Shown here piece by piece: positions 47,592 through 59,503 of a stretch of DNA of 64,000 bases. The notes beneath the pieces were generated by a model. It saw nothing but the letters and a program-made list of their open reading frames with translations, did no database searches and was not told the origin of the DNA. The DNA is from Nelumbo lutea (Eukaryota > Streptophyta > Magnoliopsida > Proteales > Nelumbonaceae), in the NCBI GenBank assembly GCA_022828595.1, contig JAKGHH010000002.1, forward strand, positions 79,270,383 to 79,334,382. Reading direction: 5' to 3'. Position numbers and translations under genes: made by a program. Position 1 is the first letter of the stretch, and each line of letters opens with the position of its first letter.

Positions 47592-48662
47592 ATTGGTGCC
47601 ATCTGTGGGAATATGCTACAAAAAGCTAAGTTCTCATCCTATAAAAGCTAAGTTCTCATCTTACAAAGGCTAAGTCATCTTCTCCCAAAAAGCTAAGTCC
47701 TCACTTTTTAGAAATTAAATCTCTCGCTTTATAGTTTACATTTTTTATGAATTCAAAGACTATGTAGGGAGGTAACAGACTAAGTAGCTCTACCAACCTT
47801 ACTTTCAATTCAGATAAAGCCTCATCAGTCCTCTCCGCAAGGTCCCCCCTACAAAGATGAGCTCTTCGTGGCTTCCGCGGGAGTTGGCGGCCAATAGACT
47901 ACATAGGCACCCTTACCGGTCGAGCCTTCCAAGGCTACCGTGTGAGCAGGCGACCTAAATTTAGTAGTGCTGCCCCTGAAGGTCGAGCTCCAAGTAGCTT
48001 CTTGTAGGAGTGGGTGACCAGCATTATGAAGCTGATGCAGCGCAATCATAGCTCTAAGGCACCCACCTGGTCAGCTCGTTACCTTACAGGTAGTTCGACA
48101 CCTTATAGGTAGCTCGACACCTGGTCAGCTCGGCACCTTACAGGTAGCTCGGCACCTCACTGGTAGCTCAGCGCCTGGTCAATTCAGCACCTCACAGGCA
48201 AAACCTACGGGCTACATTACTGCTAAAGACCCAATCACCTCTTTGACACGGGCAAAGTAAAAAAAGAGTGGACTATGAGTCACTCCCAAAGCCTATGGGC
48301 CACATTACTACTTAAGACCCAATCGCCTCTTCGGCATGGGCAAAGTCAAGAAGAGTGGACTACGAGTCGCTCCCAAAGCCTACGGGCCACACTATTACTA
48401 AATACCTAGTTGCTTCCTCAGCATGGGAAAAATCAGCAAAAGTGAACTATAAGTTGCCCCTAGAGCCTAAGGGCTACACTACTGAACTGGCAGAGACTTC
48501 CTCATCTTATAGGCAATTCACTACTTGTAGGCAGCTCGCCACATACAGATGATTCCCAAGGCCTAAGGAATTGGATCGGCACTTACTAGCTCGTGGTCTT
48601 ACAAGCCAAAAGAAGAATACTCCCTTCACTGAGTTACTCTCAACTCGGGAGTGGGGAGCAAA
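47592..48662 (+). other. Non-coding internal region of the LTR element
   Basis: Runs from the primer-site-like ATTGGTGCCATCTGTGGGAA to a polypurine tract (GGGAGTGGGGAGCAAA, about 48649-48662). It contains GGTAGCTCGGCACCT-type tandem words (48080-48200) and repeats of CCTA(C/T)GGGC(C/T)ACA. No long open frame, no gag or pol domain. Confidence 0.85.
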
Positions 48663-50294
48663 CGATGAGGGCAGATTTGGCCCTCTAGTGAAATTGAGAC
48701 ATGTGGCTCCTTGTGACAACTAGGCGACGCCTAGACAACAACTTACCAAGTTGGTGTCCCACCCGGGCACCGACCTGGCCGGCCTGGCGCGGCCTACGGA
48801 CGGCCTGCATGCGGCCTACGGGCAGCTTGCGTGATGCCTGGCGCGCAACCTGCATGTGGCTTGCGCTGCCTGGTGTGCGGCCTGCACGCGGCTTGCGCGC
48901 AGCCTGGCGCGTGACCTGCGCGCTGCCTAGACGCGGCCTGCGCACTACCTGGCGCGGCCTGTGCGACCTGGCCGACTTGGATCAGCCTGGCACATGTCTG
49001 ACCTGGCCGACCTAGCCGACCTGGATCAGCCCAGCACATGATCCGTCCTATCTGACCTGGATCAGCATGGCACACGACCCGATCTAGCCAACCTGGCAAC
49101 CCATAAGACGCCCACTGATAAACTCGGCACGCATACCCCACAAGCTCGGTAGCTCCCTAAGAAGCTCACCAAAGAGCTAGGCAGCTCTCCAAGGAGGTCG
49201 CCAAGGAGCTCGCCACCAAGTAGCCAGGCAGCTAGACATAGCCCAAGGAGCTCGACAAGCTCCCTTGGGTAGTTTAGTACAGAAGAGCAGTTTGCATATT
49301 GCAGGAAGATCTCCTGCCTGACAACCGTACCTGACAGATTTGGAGACCTGCGCCCACGTTTCTCGCCAGGCGGCGCCTTGCCTGGCAGAGCCATACTCTG
49401 CAATAGTCGCCTGCACCCGCCGCCTTAGCTCTGACAGCAACGACTGCGGCAGAGAGACAAAGGCGGTTATGCCTGACTTGACAGAGGCGGTCACGCCTGA
49501 TTTGATAGGACACTGCTATATAAGGACTCCAACCCCCAAAGGCAAGGGGGGGGGAGAGAAGGAAAAGATGGAGGTAATCCCCGCTCTCTAGCTCTCTCAT
49601 TCCTCTAATATCATCTTCAAGCTCTCGACAATCAGAGTGCTAATTTAGGCATCAGAGAGTCCCCGCCTGGTAAATACCCCCAGGCCCCCTGGTTCAATTC
49701 TCGCAGGTTCCTCAGCTCCCGCCGCCTACAAAGAGGAGGAAAAGATGGAATTCTCGCAGGTCCCTCAACTCTCGCCACCTACAAAGGAGAGGAGATCACC
49801 TCATATAGAGGGCAGTTGGGTTATGCTACACCAGGGAGCTCCACCATCCTCTGAGTTATAGGCCGCCTAGGAGCAGGTCAAATGATGAGTCCACCAAGGT
49901 AGCTCACCACCAGGGAGCTCAGTATAGCTATCCCTCGGGTAGTTCACCATCAGGGAGTTTGGCGTAGCTCTCCCCAGCTCAGCATAGCTCGGGCAGCTCG
50001 GCATAGCTCTCCCTAGCTCGGCATAGCTCTCCCCTAGGCAGTTAGCCATCAAGGAGGTTGTCACCAAGCAGCTCACCACTAGGGAGCTCATCACCAAGTA
50101 GCTCGTCACCAGGTAGCTCACCACCAAATAGCTCACCACCAGGGAGTTCGTCACCATGTAGCTCAACACTAGGCAGTTCACCACCAGGGAGCTCCACCAT
50201 CCTCTCATGGGAGCAGGTCAAATGATGAGGCACTTGGCCAAAAAAAATTGATACATCACAAAAAAATGATACGTGACCAGAAATAGTTACATCA
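48663..50294 (+). repeat. LTR2 of the complex
   Basis: CGATGAGGG...GTTACATCA, collinear with LTR1 through the TATA region (CTATATAAGGAC at about 49517) and the AGCTC arrays (49900-50200). It is 76 bp longer than LTR1 by my coordinates. Confidence 0.9.
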
Positions 50295-52164
50295 ATTGGC
50301 GCCATCTGTGGGAACACGCTACAAAAAGCTAAGTTCTCATCCTACAAAAGCTAAGTTCTCATCTTACAAAAGCTAAGTCCTCTTCTCCTAGAAAGCTAAA
50401 TCCTCTTCTCCTGGAAAGCTAAGTCCTCGCTTTTTAGAAATTAAAGCTCTCGCTCTATAGTTTACATTTTTTATGAACTCAAAGACTATGCAGGGAGCTA
50501 ACAGACTAAGTAGCTCTACCAACCTTATTTTCAATTCAGATAAAGCCTCATCAGTCCTCTCCTTAAGGTACCCCCTACAAAGATGAGCTCTTCGTGGCTT
50601 CCGCGGGAGTTGGCGGCCAACAAACTACATAGGTGCCCTTACCGGTCGAGACTTCCAAGGCTCCTGTGTGAGCTGGTGACCTAAAGTTAGTAGTGCTGCC
50701 CCTGAAGGTCGAGCTCCTAGTAGCTTCTTGTAGGAGTGGGTGACCGGCATTACGAAGCTGATGCAGCGCAATCATAGCTCTAAGGCACCCACCAGGTCAA
50801 CTTAGCACCTTACATGTAGCTCGGCACCTTACAGGTAGCTCGATACCTGGTCAGCTCGGCACCTCACTGCTAGCTCAGCACCTGGTCAGTTCGGCACCTC
50901 ACAGGCAAAACCTACGGGCCACATTACTACTAAAGACCCATAAGACGCCCATCGATAAACTTGGCACGCATACCCCACGACCTCGGTAGCTCACTAAGGA
51001 GCTCGCCACCAAGGAGTTAGGCAGCTCAGTAGAGCTCGGCACAAGCAGCTCGACATAGCCTAAGGAGCTTGACATAGCTCCCTCGGGCAGCTCGCCACTT
51101 GTAGGGTAGCTCGGTATAGAAGAGCAGTTTGGCGTATCACATGAAGATCTCCTGCCTGACAATTGTACCTGACAGATCTGGAGACTTGTGCCCACGTCTC
51201 TCGCCAGGCGACGCCTTGCCTGGCAGAGCCATACTCTGCAACAGTCGCCTGCCCCCGTCGCCTCAGCTCTAACAGCGACGACTGCGGTAGAGAGACAAAG
51301 GCGGTTATGCTTGGCTTGACAAAGGCGGTCATGCTTGATTTGACAAGACACCGCTATATAAGGACTCCAACCCCCAAAGACAAGGAGGGGAGAAAAGGAA
51401 AAAATGGAGGTAATCCCTGCTCTCTAGTTCTCTCATTCCTCTAATATCATCTTCAAGCTCTTGACAATCAGAGTGCTAACTTAGGCATCGAAGAGTCCCC
51501 GTCGGGTAAATGCCCTCAGGCCCATTGGTTCAGTTCTTGCAGGTTCCTCAGCTCCCGCCGCCTACAAAGAGGAGGAAAAGATGGAGTTCTTGCAGGTCCC
51601 TCAGCTCCCGCTGCCTACAAAGGTGAGGAGATCACATCATGCAGAGGGCAATTGGGTTACGCTACACTAGGGAGCTCCACCATCCTCTGATTTACAGGCC
51701 GCCTAGGAGCAAGTCAAATGACGAGTCCACCAAGGTAGCTCACCACCAGGGAGCTCAGTATAGCTCTCCCCCGGGCAGTTTTCCATCAGGGAGTTAGGCG
51801 TAGCTCTCCCCAGCTCGGCATAGCTTGGGCAGCTCGGCATAACTCTCCTCAACTCGGCATAGCTCTCTCCAGTTCGACATAGCTCTCCCCCAGGCAGTTA
51901 GCCATCAGGGAGCTTTTCACCAAGCAGCTCACCACCAGGGAACTCATCATCAAGTAGCTCGTCACCAGGCAGTTCACCACCAAGGAGCTCATCACTAGGT
52001 AGCTCACCATCAGGGAGTTCATCACCAAGTAGCTCACCACCAGGCAGTTCATCACCAGGGAGCTCCGCCATCCTCTCCTAGGAGCAGGTAAAATGATGAG
52101 ACACTTAGCCAAAAAAATTGATGCATCACAAAAAAATGATACGTGACCAGAAAAGGTTACATCA
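50295..52164 (+). repeat. Shortened internal region joined to truncated LTR3
   Basis: 50295-50940 matches the start of the first internal region, then at about 50937-50940 jumps to a point about 320 bp inside the LTR (CCCATAAGACGCCCATCGAT). Both parent sequences carry ACCCA at the join. LTR3 then runs to GTTACATCA with its own TATA box (CTATATAAGGAC, about 51355). Confidence 0.85.
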
Positions 52165-52169
52165 GTTTC

Positions 52170-52840
52170 TTTGAATGAGTCAAGTATGCATCCTTTTCAG
52201 ATTGTTCAATTGAAGTAAAGATAATATAAATTTTGTAGATTTGAAAGAGAAGCTAGAATTGCCGTAAGCGACACTGTGACGGAGGGAGGTGAGAGTCAAT
52301 GATAATACAGATTATAATAAATTTTTCGTATTCTACCTCTTTTTACATTAATTTATTATTCATATTATCGATATCGTTTAAATAATTTTTACTACTTTTA
52401 CATTATTTTTTATCATTAAATGATATATTTTATATATTTAATTTTTATTGCTATTATTGTTTTATTTTTCTACATTTTATCATATTTATAATAATTTTTA
52501 CTAATTTATCATTTTTATATTATTTTTTATTCTTTTTTGATAACATTTATTGATTTTTATCATATTTAATATTTTGTATTATTTTTTATAATATCTTATT
52601 ACTTTTAATAATTTTCATTTACTTTTGTTTAAATAATGACTTTGAAGGATAAATTTGTAAAATCCAAACTTCTCAGATGTCACAACATTCAAATTATCGA
52701 ATAATCCCACTATATTCAGATGTTTGCAAAAGCAGAGAATCAAAATTTCCTTAAATGCTTTCAGAGATTTTTTGGAAGTTTTTTCACTTTTCAGACTAAA
52801 GATTTTCCGAACGCCACCTTAGACTGAGCTTGAGTTTGAT
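52170..52840. other. AT-rich intergenic DNA
   Basis: Nothing recognised. Confidence 0.5.
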
Positions 52841-53649
52841 AGACATTGGGCTTAGAGTTGGATTGATTGTTCAGCTACGAAATAAGTGCTGCCTATCCAT
52901 GAATCCAAAGTTTAGGGGGTTCAGGTAGGGGGCTGGGCTGGATGAGGTCAATTTAGGCCTAAAACTAAGAGTTGGGCCTAAGGCCTGAGATGAAAGTCAA
53001 GCCCAATTATTCAATTCAGGCTCAACGTGAACTAAAATTTGTCATGTTGCTAGCCGGACTTGGCTAGGCTCGGGTTAGTTAATTGGGCTCAAAGGGGGTT
53101 GTGTGTGTGTATACATGCTTATATACATGTATTTATGTTATTTATGTATTAACATATGATATATATACAATAGTTTCACTCTTCATCCATGGAGGCTCCT
53201 CAACCACACACCTCCAGTTTTGCATACAACTAGCCATAAGATGAGTTGGCCTATCAAAGTCCCTCTTAACAAACTCAAAATAGGCCGCACCGAAAGAACT
53301 TAATTTCATCATCTACTAAATCTACAAACTGTCAGGTAGGTGCTTCAATGGACTGGTTTTAGGGTTGATCCAAGTCAAAATCAATTTAGATGGATTGGAT
53401 GGACCAATAAGATATATTGAATTGGACCGGTATGGATTTAATGGTCCAAAGTATTTATTAACTTGGACTGGACCTAATCCATCTATAATGAATTTATATT
53501 GAATGGGGTTGGAACCAATTTAACTTAAAACCAGTTTGAACAGATTGGATGGTCCAAATTTTAAATGTTCGTGAGATTGAATTGGATCTGGTCCATTTAT
53601 AATAAACTCAGAGTTGAATTGGACCAAATCTAGTCCAATTGACACCCCT
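52841..53649. repeat. Copy A of a dispersed direct repeat containing a degenerate MITE
   Basis: Starts AGACATTGGGCTTAGAGTTGG. It includes CCATAAGATGAGTTGGCC and a MITE relative (about 53338-53649, right end ATTGACACCCCT intact, left end decayed). Copy B is at 57650-58498 in the same orientation. Confidence 0.85.
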
Positions 53650-55378
53650 AATTGGATGTCAATGTTTTTAAGCAAAATGGCTAATCTTTATTGAGTATGA
53701 AACAGCCCTCGAAATCTGGCCAAGTGATTGATCAACCACTCCAACCAGCCGGTTCATCCATGGATTGTAAATATAGATGTTAGGAATGGAAATACTATTG
53801 AATCCTATCATCATCATCATCATCCAATCCTTATCCAAATATATGGGATTGGCAACATGAATTCTTTTTCTTTAATCTATTTTATGTAATATCTTATACA
53901 TTATTAAATTATTGCTACTTAAACCATTTCTTAATACTTTGTTTTTTTTCTGTTTATTCCTTATCTAGGCTTCAATGGCTGAGCGAAAAAACAAATTCAT
54001 TTTTAGGTCGTATTTAATAACACAAAGGCTATTCTATGTTTTTTTTTGGGGGGGGGGGGGCTAATTATTAAAAACTATTTTAATAAAAATGAAATGAGAA
54101 CATAGAACTAGATCGAATAACAGATAGTAGTGGTAATAAACCACCACAAGGCATATTTCAATTTAATCGGCATGACAAGCGACTTTTATGTTAGACTTTT
54201 CTAATTAGGGTTTTACTCATGCAGACTTTATCCGTATGCCCTTTCCTCCCTTTCTCTACTTCCCGCTTCCTATCACTCATTAAAGTTTTCCCTCTATTTC
54301 TACCCAAAAAAGAAAATTTTGTCCCGAATTTGGCTTCAGTGCATGCCCGTATTCATACCGTTCGAACAGTCTTCTGTAACCTTATATTGCAAGACTGTAA
54401 AGAATGTTCGAACGGACGACCGAAGCTGAACTCGTCTGTCCCTACTCCCTATATTTGTAGATCGACAAATAACCAGATTCTAGAAAGGTGATGTGAATTC
54501 TTCGAATTAAGTACGCCCATGAATGTGTGTTGACTGTTGACCCCTTTTGCAGTAATTGTGCAGTAACAAGTTCATGCAAGGCCAACCATGTCCCTATATT
54601 TCCGGTTTTCCACCATCAAGTGGTTCTACTTCTGCACGCTGCTTTGAAGTTTAGGCGGGTTGAAGGAGTCACAGTGAACTGCAAGATAGTATTTTACTTT
54701 CGGCATCGTAGATTTTTCACATATACATATATATATATATATATATAACAATTAATAATAAGCAGATGAAAAACTTATACAAGTGGCAAACGACCTAGTC
54801 TAATTTGGTGTTCTAACCTCAGTCACCATTTAATTCATAGAGGATCAGATCCACCAACGACAGACTTGATGGTTGATCACTTGATCCAACATATAAATTG
54901 CGCTAAAAGTCAGCCAACAAGATTGCCGAGCAAATTAAAAAAATTAGCATGATCAGATGACTTCCGGACTTGTGATTTAGAAGTGACATCATTAGATGCA
55001 GACAGTTTCAGTCCTCCGATTACCTGAATGGTTCTAGTGTGATAATAGATCTCTTAAAAGTTAAAACAGGATCCATCCAATGGTGGGTGACAGACTCCCA
55101 ATTCTTTAGTCTCGCTTTGGAAAGAGTATAAATGTAGATATGTACTGTCTAAATACATACAAAATAATATAAAATATAAGTTTTTGCACTCTACATATTT
55201 ATATTTGCATTTGTACTCCTTCCAAACTCAGCCCCAAGGAGTCAAGAACTCGGGGGAGTAGAAATGGATTTCATAATCCAAATCCAATTGCTTTTGAATC
55301 CGTTGACCTCATAATAAAATTTCCTTTTGCCTTCTGAAAGAGAAAATAGAAGAGAAGTTTAGTGGGCATCTTTTCGCA
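53650..55378. other. Intergenic DNA upstream of a LecRK pseudogene
   Basis: No gene recognised. G13 run at about 54049-54060 and (AT)n at 54727-54746. Confidence 0.5.
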
Positions 55379-57402
55379 ATGGCCTTCCAATCACTTGAAT
55401 CTCTGCTAGTGCTCTTTGCTTCCATGAGCCTGCTGGTAGCAGCCTTAGCCCAAGACAATGTCAGTTTCGTTTACAACGGGTTTCAGAAAGATGATGTGCA
55501 ACTGGACGGAATCGCCTTCATCCATTCCAACGGTCTGTTGCAGTTAACCACTACGCCTAATCAAAAGCTCGGTCATGCTCTGTATCCATCTCCTCTGAGG
55601 TTTAATTCTTCTTCACCTGAATATTCTCAGTCTCTTTCCTTCTCTACCACTTTTGTATTTGCCATGGTTCCCCAATTGACTACTGTGAGTGGCCATGGCA
55701 TCGCCTTGGCTTTCTCGCCATTCATGGGTTCCCAGGTGCTGTGGCAAGTCCGTACCTGGGACTGTTCAGTGAAAACAACAATGGAAACTTCTCCAATCAC
55801 GTTTTCGCCATAGAGCTAGATACAATTCTTAGCCCCGAATTTGATGATATAAATGATAATCATGTTGGGATCGATGTGAACAACCTTAAGTCAAATGAAT
55901 AAACTCCAGCGGCTTATTATTCAAGCAAAGAAGGGATCAATAAGAGCCTGCACCTCATAAGCGGAGATCCAATGCAAGTTTGGATAGAGTATGATGGCGT
56001 AGAGAAGCAACTCAATGTAACATTAGCTCCACTTTATTACCCCAAACCTGAGATTCCCCTACTGTCGACATCACTTGATCTTTCTTCGGTTTTCATGGAC
56101 TCTATGTATGTGGGTTTCTCTTCGTCCACTGGTTCGATTGCAAGCTCCCATTATATTCTTGGGTGGAGCTTCAACAGAAGCGGCCAAGCGCAAGAACTGG
56201 AGCTTTCTAGTCTTCCTTCACTTCCAATTTCAAGACAATCCCAGTGGAAGCAGAATCTAAAAATTTGGTTACCGTTTACTATCGCAGCAGCTCTACTAAT
56301 AACAATTATTGTGACTGTCTACATGATCAGGAGAAAGAAGTTCGCGGAAGTACTTGAAGATTGGGAACAAGAATATGGCCCTCACAGGTTCGCCTACAAG
56401 GACCTGTACAGAGCGACCAAAGGATTCAAAGACAAGGAGCTTCTTGGAGCCGGTGGCTTCGGAATGGTTTATAGAGGAGTGCTACCGGATTCCAAATTAC
56501 AAGTTGCAGTAAAGCGATTCTCCCATGATTCAAATCAAGGGATGAGGGAATTTGTGGCCGAGATAGTGAGCATGGGGAGGTTGAGGCACAGGAACTTGGT
56601 AAAACTACTTGGATATTGCAGGCGAAGAGGGAAGCTCATCTTGGTTTATCATTACATGTCGAATGGGAGCCTTGACAGTTTCCTGTATGATAGTGATGGA
56701 AGAAACCTCAGTTGGGTTCAACGCTATAGAATCCTTAAAGGAGTGGCATCTGGTCTTCTATACCTACATGAAGAGTGGGAGAAAGTCGTCGTACACAGAG
56801 ATATAAAGGCCAGCAATGTTCTATTGGATGACGACATGAACGGGAGATTATGAGATTTTGGGCTTGCAAGGTTATATGATCATGGCTCCAATCTTCAAAC
56901 CACTAACTTGGTCGGTACCGTAGGCTATCTTGCACCAGAGCTTACCAGAACCGGCAAGGCGGACACCAGCACTGATGTGTTTGCTTTCGGGGCTTTTATG
57001 CTCGAGGTCGCTTGCGGAAGGAGACCCATAGATCCTCTCCTATCGGTGGATCGAGTTGTTTTGGTGGATTGGGTGTACCAGTGCTGGAGGAGAGGAGTAA
57101 TTCTTGAGGTGAGGAATCCTAGACTAGAGCATGATTATGTAGCTGCAGAAGTAGAACTGGTTCTGAAGTTGGGGCTACTTTGCTCACACCCTTTGCCTAC
57201 AGAAAGGCCGACCATGCGCCAGGTCATGCAGTACTTGAATGGAGACGGCATCTTGCCTGAGATATCACCAGAATATTGTAAGATTTCTGCAGTTGAGCAA
57301 GAGGCCTCTTCATTCCCTTCACTATTTGGGATTGGGAGGACGCCTCTCCATTCATACACTACCGCTAGCAGCATTGATTCCATACTCATCTATGGCCGTT
57401 GA
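55379..57402 (+). pseudogene. L-type lectin receptor kinase pseudogene (frameshift and two stops)
   Basis: Nearly full-length paralogue of the gene at 24848: signal peptide, lectin domain (FVYNGFQKDDVQLDG, SFSTTFVFAM), transmembrane helix and kinase. Three lesions break it: a frameshift at about 55721-55725 in the lectin domain (after LAFSP, the frame resumes at HGFPGAVASPYLGLF); a TAA at 55900-55902 later in the lectin domain; and a TGA at 56851-56853 replacing the Gly just before DFG. Outside these, catalytic motifs are kept (GAGGFGMVY, VAVKR, HRDIKASNVLLD, DFGLARLYD, APE), so inactivation looks recent. The tail SSIDSILIYGR matches the intact gene's SRIDSILIDGR. A truncated secreted lectin-like product of about 144 residues could still be made from the first frame, but this is unproven. 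Confidence 0.93.
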
Positions 57403-57649
57403 TGGTGTCATGCTATGTACATGTATTATTTCAAAATTTCTCTATGAATAGCTTTTGCTTCGTTATGGTCTCATTTTGTTGCTGAAAGATTCATCGGAAG
57501 GAACCCAGATTTCCTACTCACTTTTCCTACCCACTCTCTACCCGCCGTGAACAAGTGCAATGGATTCTTCTACTGAAATTTTTTATCTGAGAAAATATCT
57601 TCTTTGAATCAATTGAACGTTGAAAGTTGAAACCCAAACCCAGTTTGTT

Positions 57650-58498
57650 AGACATTGGGCTTAGAGTTGGATTGATTGATTTGTTCAACTACGAGAATAC
57701 GTATTGTCTATCTATGAATCCAAAGTTTAGGGGTTTAGGTCAGGCGGACTGGGCTGGACTAAGGACAAATAGGACTAATCCCAAGAATTGGGCCAAGGCC
57801 TCAGATGGAGGTCAAGCCCGTTTGTTCAATTCATACACAACCTGAACTGAAATTTGTCCTATTGTAGTCAATTGGGCTCAAGGGGTTGTATACATGCTTA
57901 TATGCATGCATGCATTAATGTATACACTAAAGTTCATTCACCATCCATGAAGGAGGCTCCTCAACCACATACCTCGAGTTTTCATAAAATTAGCCATAAG
58001 ATGAGTTGGCCTATCAAAGTCCCTGTTAACAAACTCAAAATAGGCCGCACCAAAAGAACTTAATTTCATCATGTACTAAATCTAGACACTGCAAGGTAGG
58101 GGTGTCAATGGACCGGTTTTAAGTTTGACCCCATCCAAATCAAAATAATGGATTGGATGGACTCGTGGATGATTAAGGTATATTGAATTGGACTAATCCA
58201 TACTTAAAGGTTTAAAATATTTATTGGATTGGATTGAACCTGGTCCATCCATGATGGATTTACATTGAATTGGATTGGATTGAACCAATACCCATTTCAT
58301 TAATAAAAGATAAGAATATAGGTGTCCAGGGACCAGATTTGGATTAGAATCAATCTAAATTTAAAACTAATTTGAACAGATTTGATGGCCCAGACATTGA
58401 ATTGGATTGGTCCAGAGTGTTCATATGATTGGATCTTTTACATTTATAATATATTGGACTGAATGGGATTGAACTAAATCCGATCCAATTGACACTAG
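57650..58498. repeat. Copy B of the dispersed direct repeat, with MITE
   Basis: Collinear with 52841-53649. Here the MITE keeps its left end AGGGGTGTCAAT (58098-58109) and has a decayed right end (ATTGACACTAGAGG). Together the two copies flank the LecRK pseudogene. Confidence 0.85.
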
Positions 58499-59500
58499 AG
58501 GGCAGAAATGACCAAATTTGAGTATCATGGCAGGCCCCCATGCCACCAAATTCCACTTCGACAGCATTATCCTGTGCCAGAAAATGGGAATCTGCAAGAC
58601 CAAGAACAGAACCATTAGTAGATAAGACCTGCTGTTCTCGAAATGAAATATTTAGGTCCCGTTTGCCATGTTTTCATGCGAGTTGTCAGCTTTTAGAAAT
58701 TCAGCAGTCTGAATTTTGGTCTTTTCCTGTTTGATTGAGAAAAGATTTAGCCACTAAAAACCGCAGCCCTGAGAAGGCATAACAAGTGCATTTCAGACTT
58801 TTTTGCACATTTTAGGTTTTTTTTATGAATCTCTAAATAGAGCTTTTCGCCTTTTTTTTTTCAACTCGTCTTCACAAAAAAAAAAAAAAAACCAAACCCT
58901 TAACCAAATGGTCTTCAAATTACTAAGATATTAAGGTAAAAACTCACATTATCAAAACTTTTAGAAGATCTTGACCTCAAAACTTTGAGAATATCTTTCA
59001 AAAAATACTTGCCAATCCACCCCTTATTTTGCTTGTGATAATAACAATATTCTCGCTTCCTTCCGTGTACTAACAGGCTGAGCCGCTAAATGTACAAAAC
59101 ACTCGTTTTGCGTATGTTTCACAATCATGACACATGTAAGAGAGAAAAAATAAACAGAGGGACAAATTACATTGATACTGCGAGTCTGCAGCAACGGTTA
59201 CGACATTCATGATCTTCAAATCAAACAAAAAACACCAGTCAGTCGTGGATGAAAATTCGAAACATTATGTGGTGATGTAAAAAGATTTAAACGTATTCTG
59301 AGTTTTTTCATAAATTAAGTTAAATATACCTGAAATTTTCAATTAGACTTAAATATAAATTTTTCACCATTAACTTCAACAGTTTGAACGAATATACAGT
59401 TTTGCTCTTCATTAAGACTTGAAGAAGAAGGGTTGTCTTCTACCTTGAGACTCCACATTGTTGCTCCAAAAACGTTTCCCAATACCTAGTTGTTGCAATG
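58499..59500. other. Intergenic DNA
   Basis: No gene. T- and A-runs at 58850-58861 and 58876-58892. Confidence 0.5.
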
Positions 59501-59503
59501 TGC

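Larger units (their letters stand above)
46031..52169 (+). mobile_element. Three-LTR complex of a non-autonomous LTR element, one target duplication
   Basis: Order: LTR1 46036-47591, internal 47592-48662, LTR2 48663-50294, shortened internal 50295-50940, 5'-truncated LTR3 50941-52164. GTTTC flanks the whole at 46031-46035 and 52165-52169, so it arose from one insertion and later LTR-LTR exchange. There is no gag or pol. The internal regions begin ATTGG(T/C)GCCATCTGTGGGAA, a primer-site-like sequence shared with the Gypsy element at 40618, suggesting that Gypsy enzymes in trans moved it. Confidence 0.9.

Noticed and set aside
46321..52112. Many open frames of 60-150 codons on both strands of the LTR complex
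   Set aside because: They arise from the GC-rich AGCTC arrays; frames repeat in every LTR copy without conserved domains.
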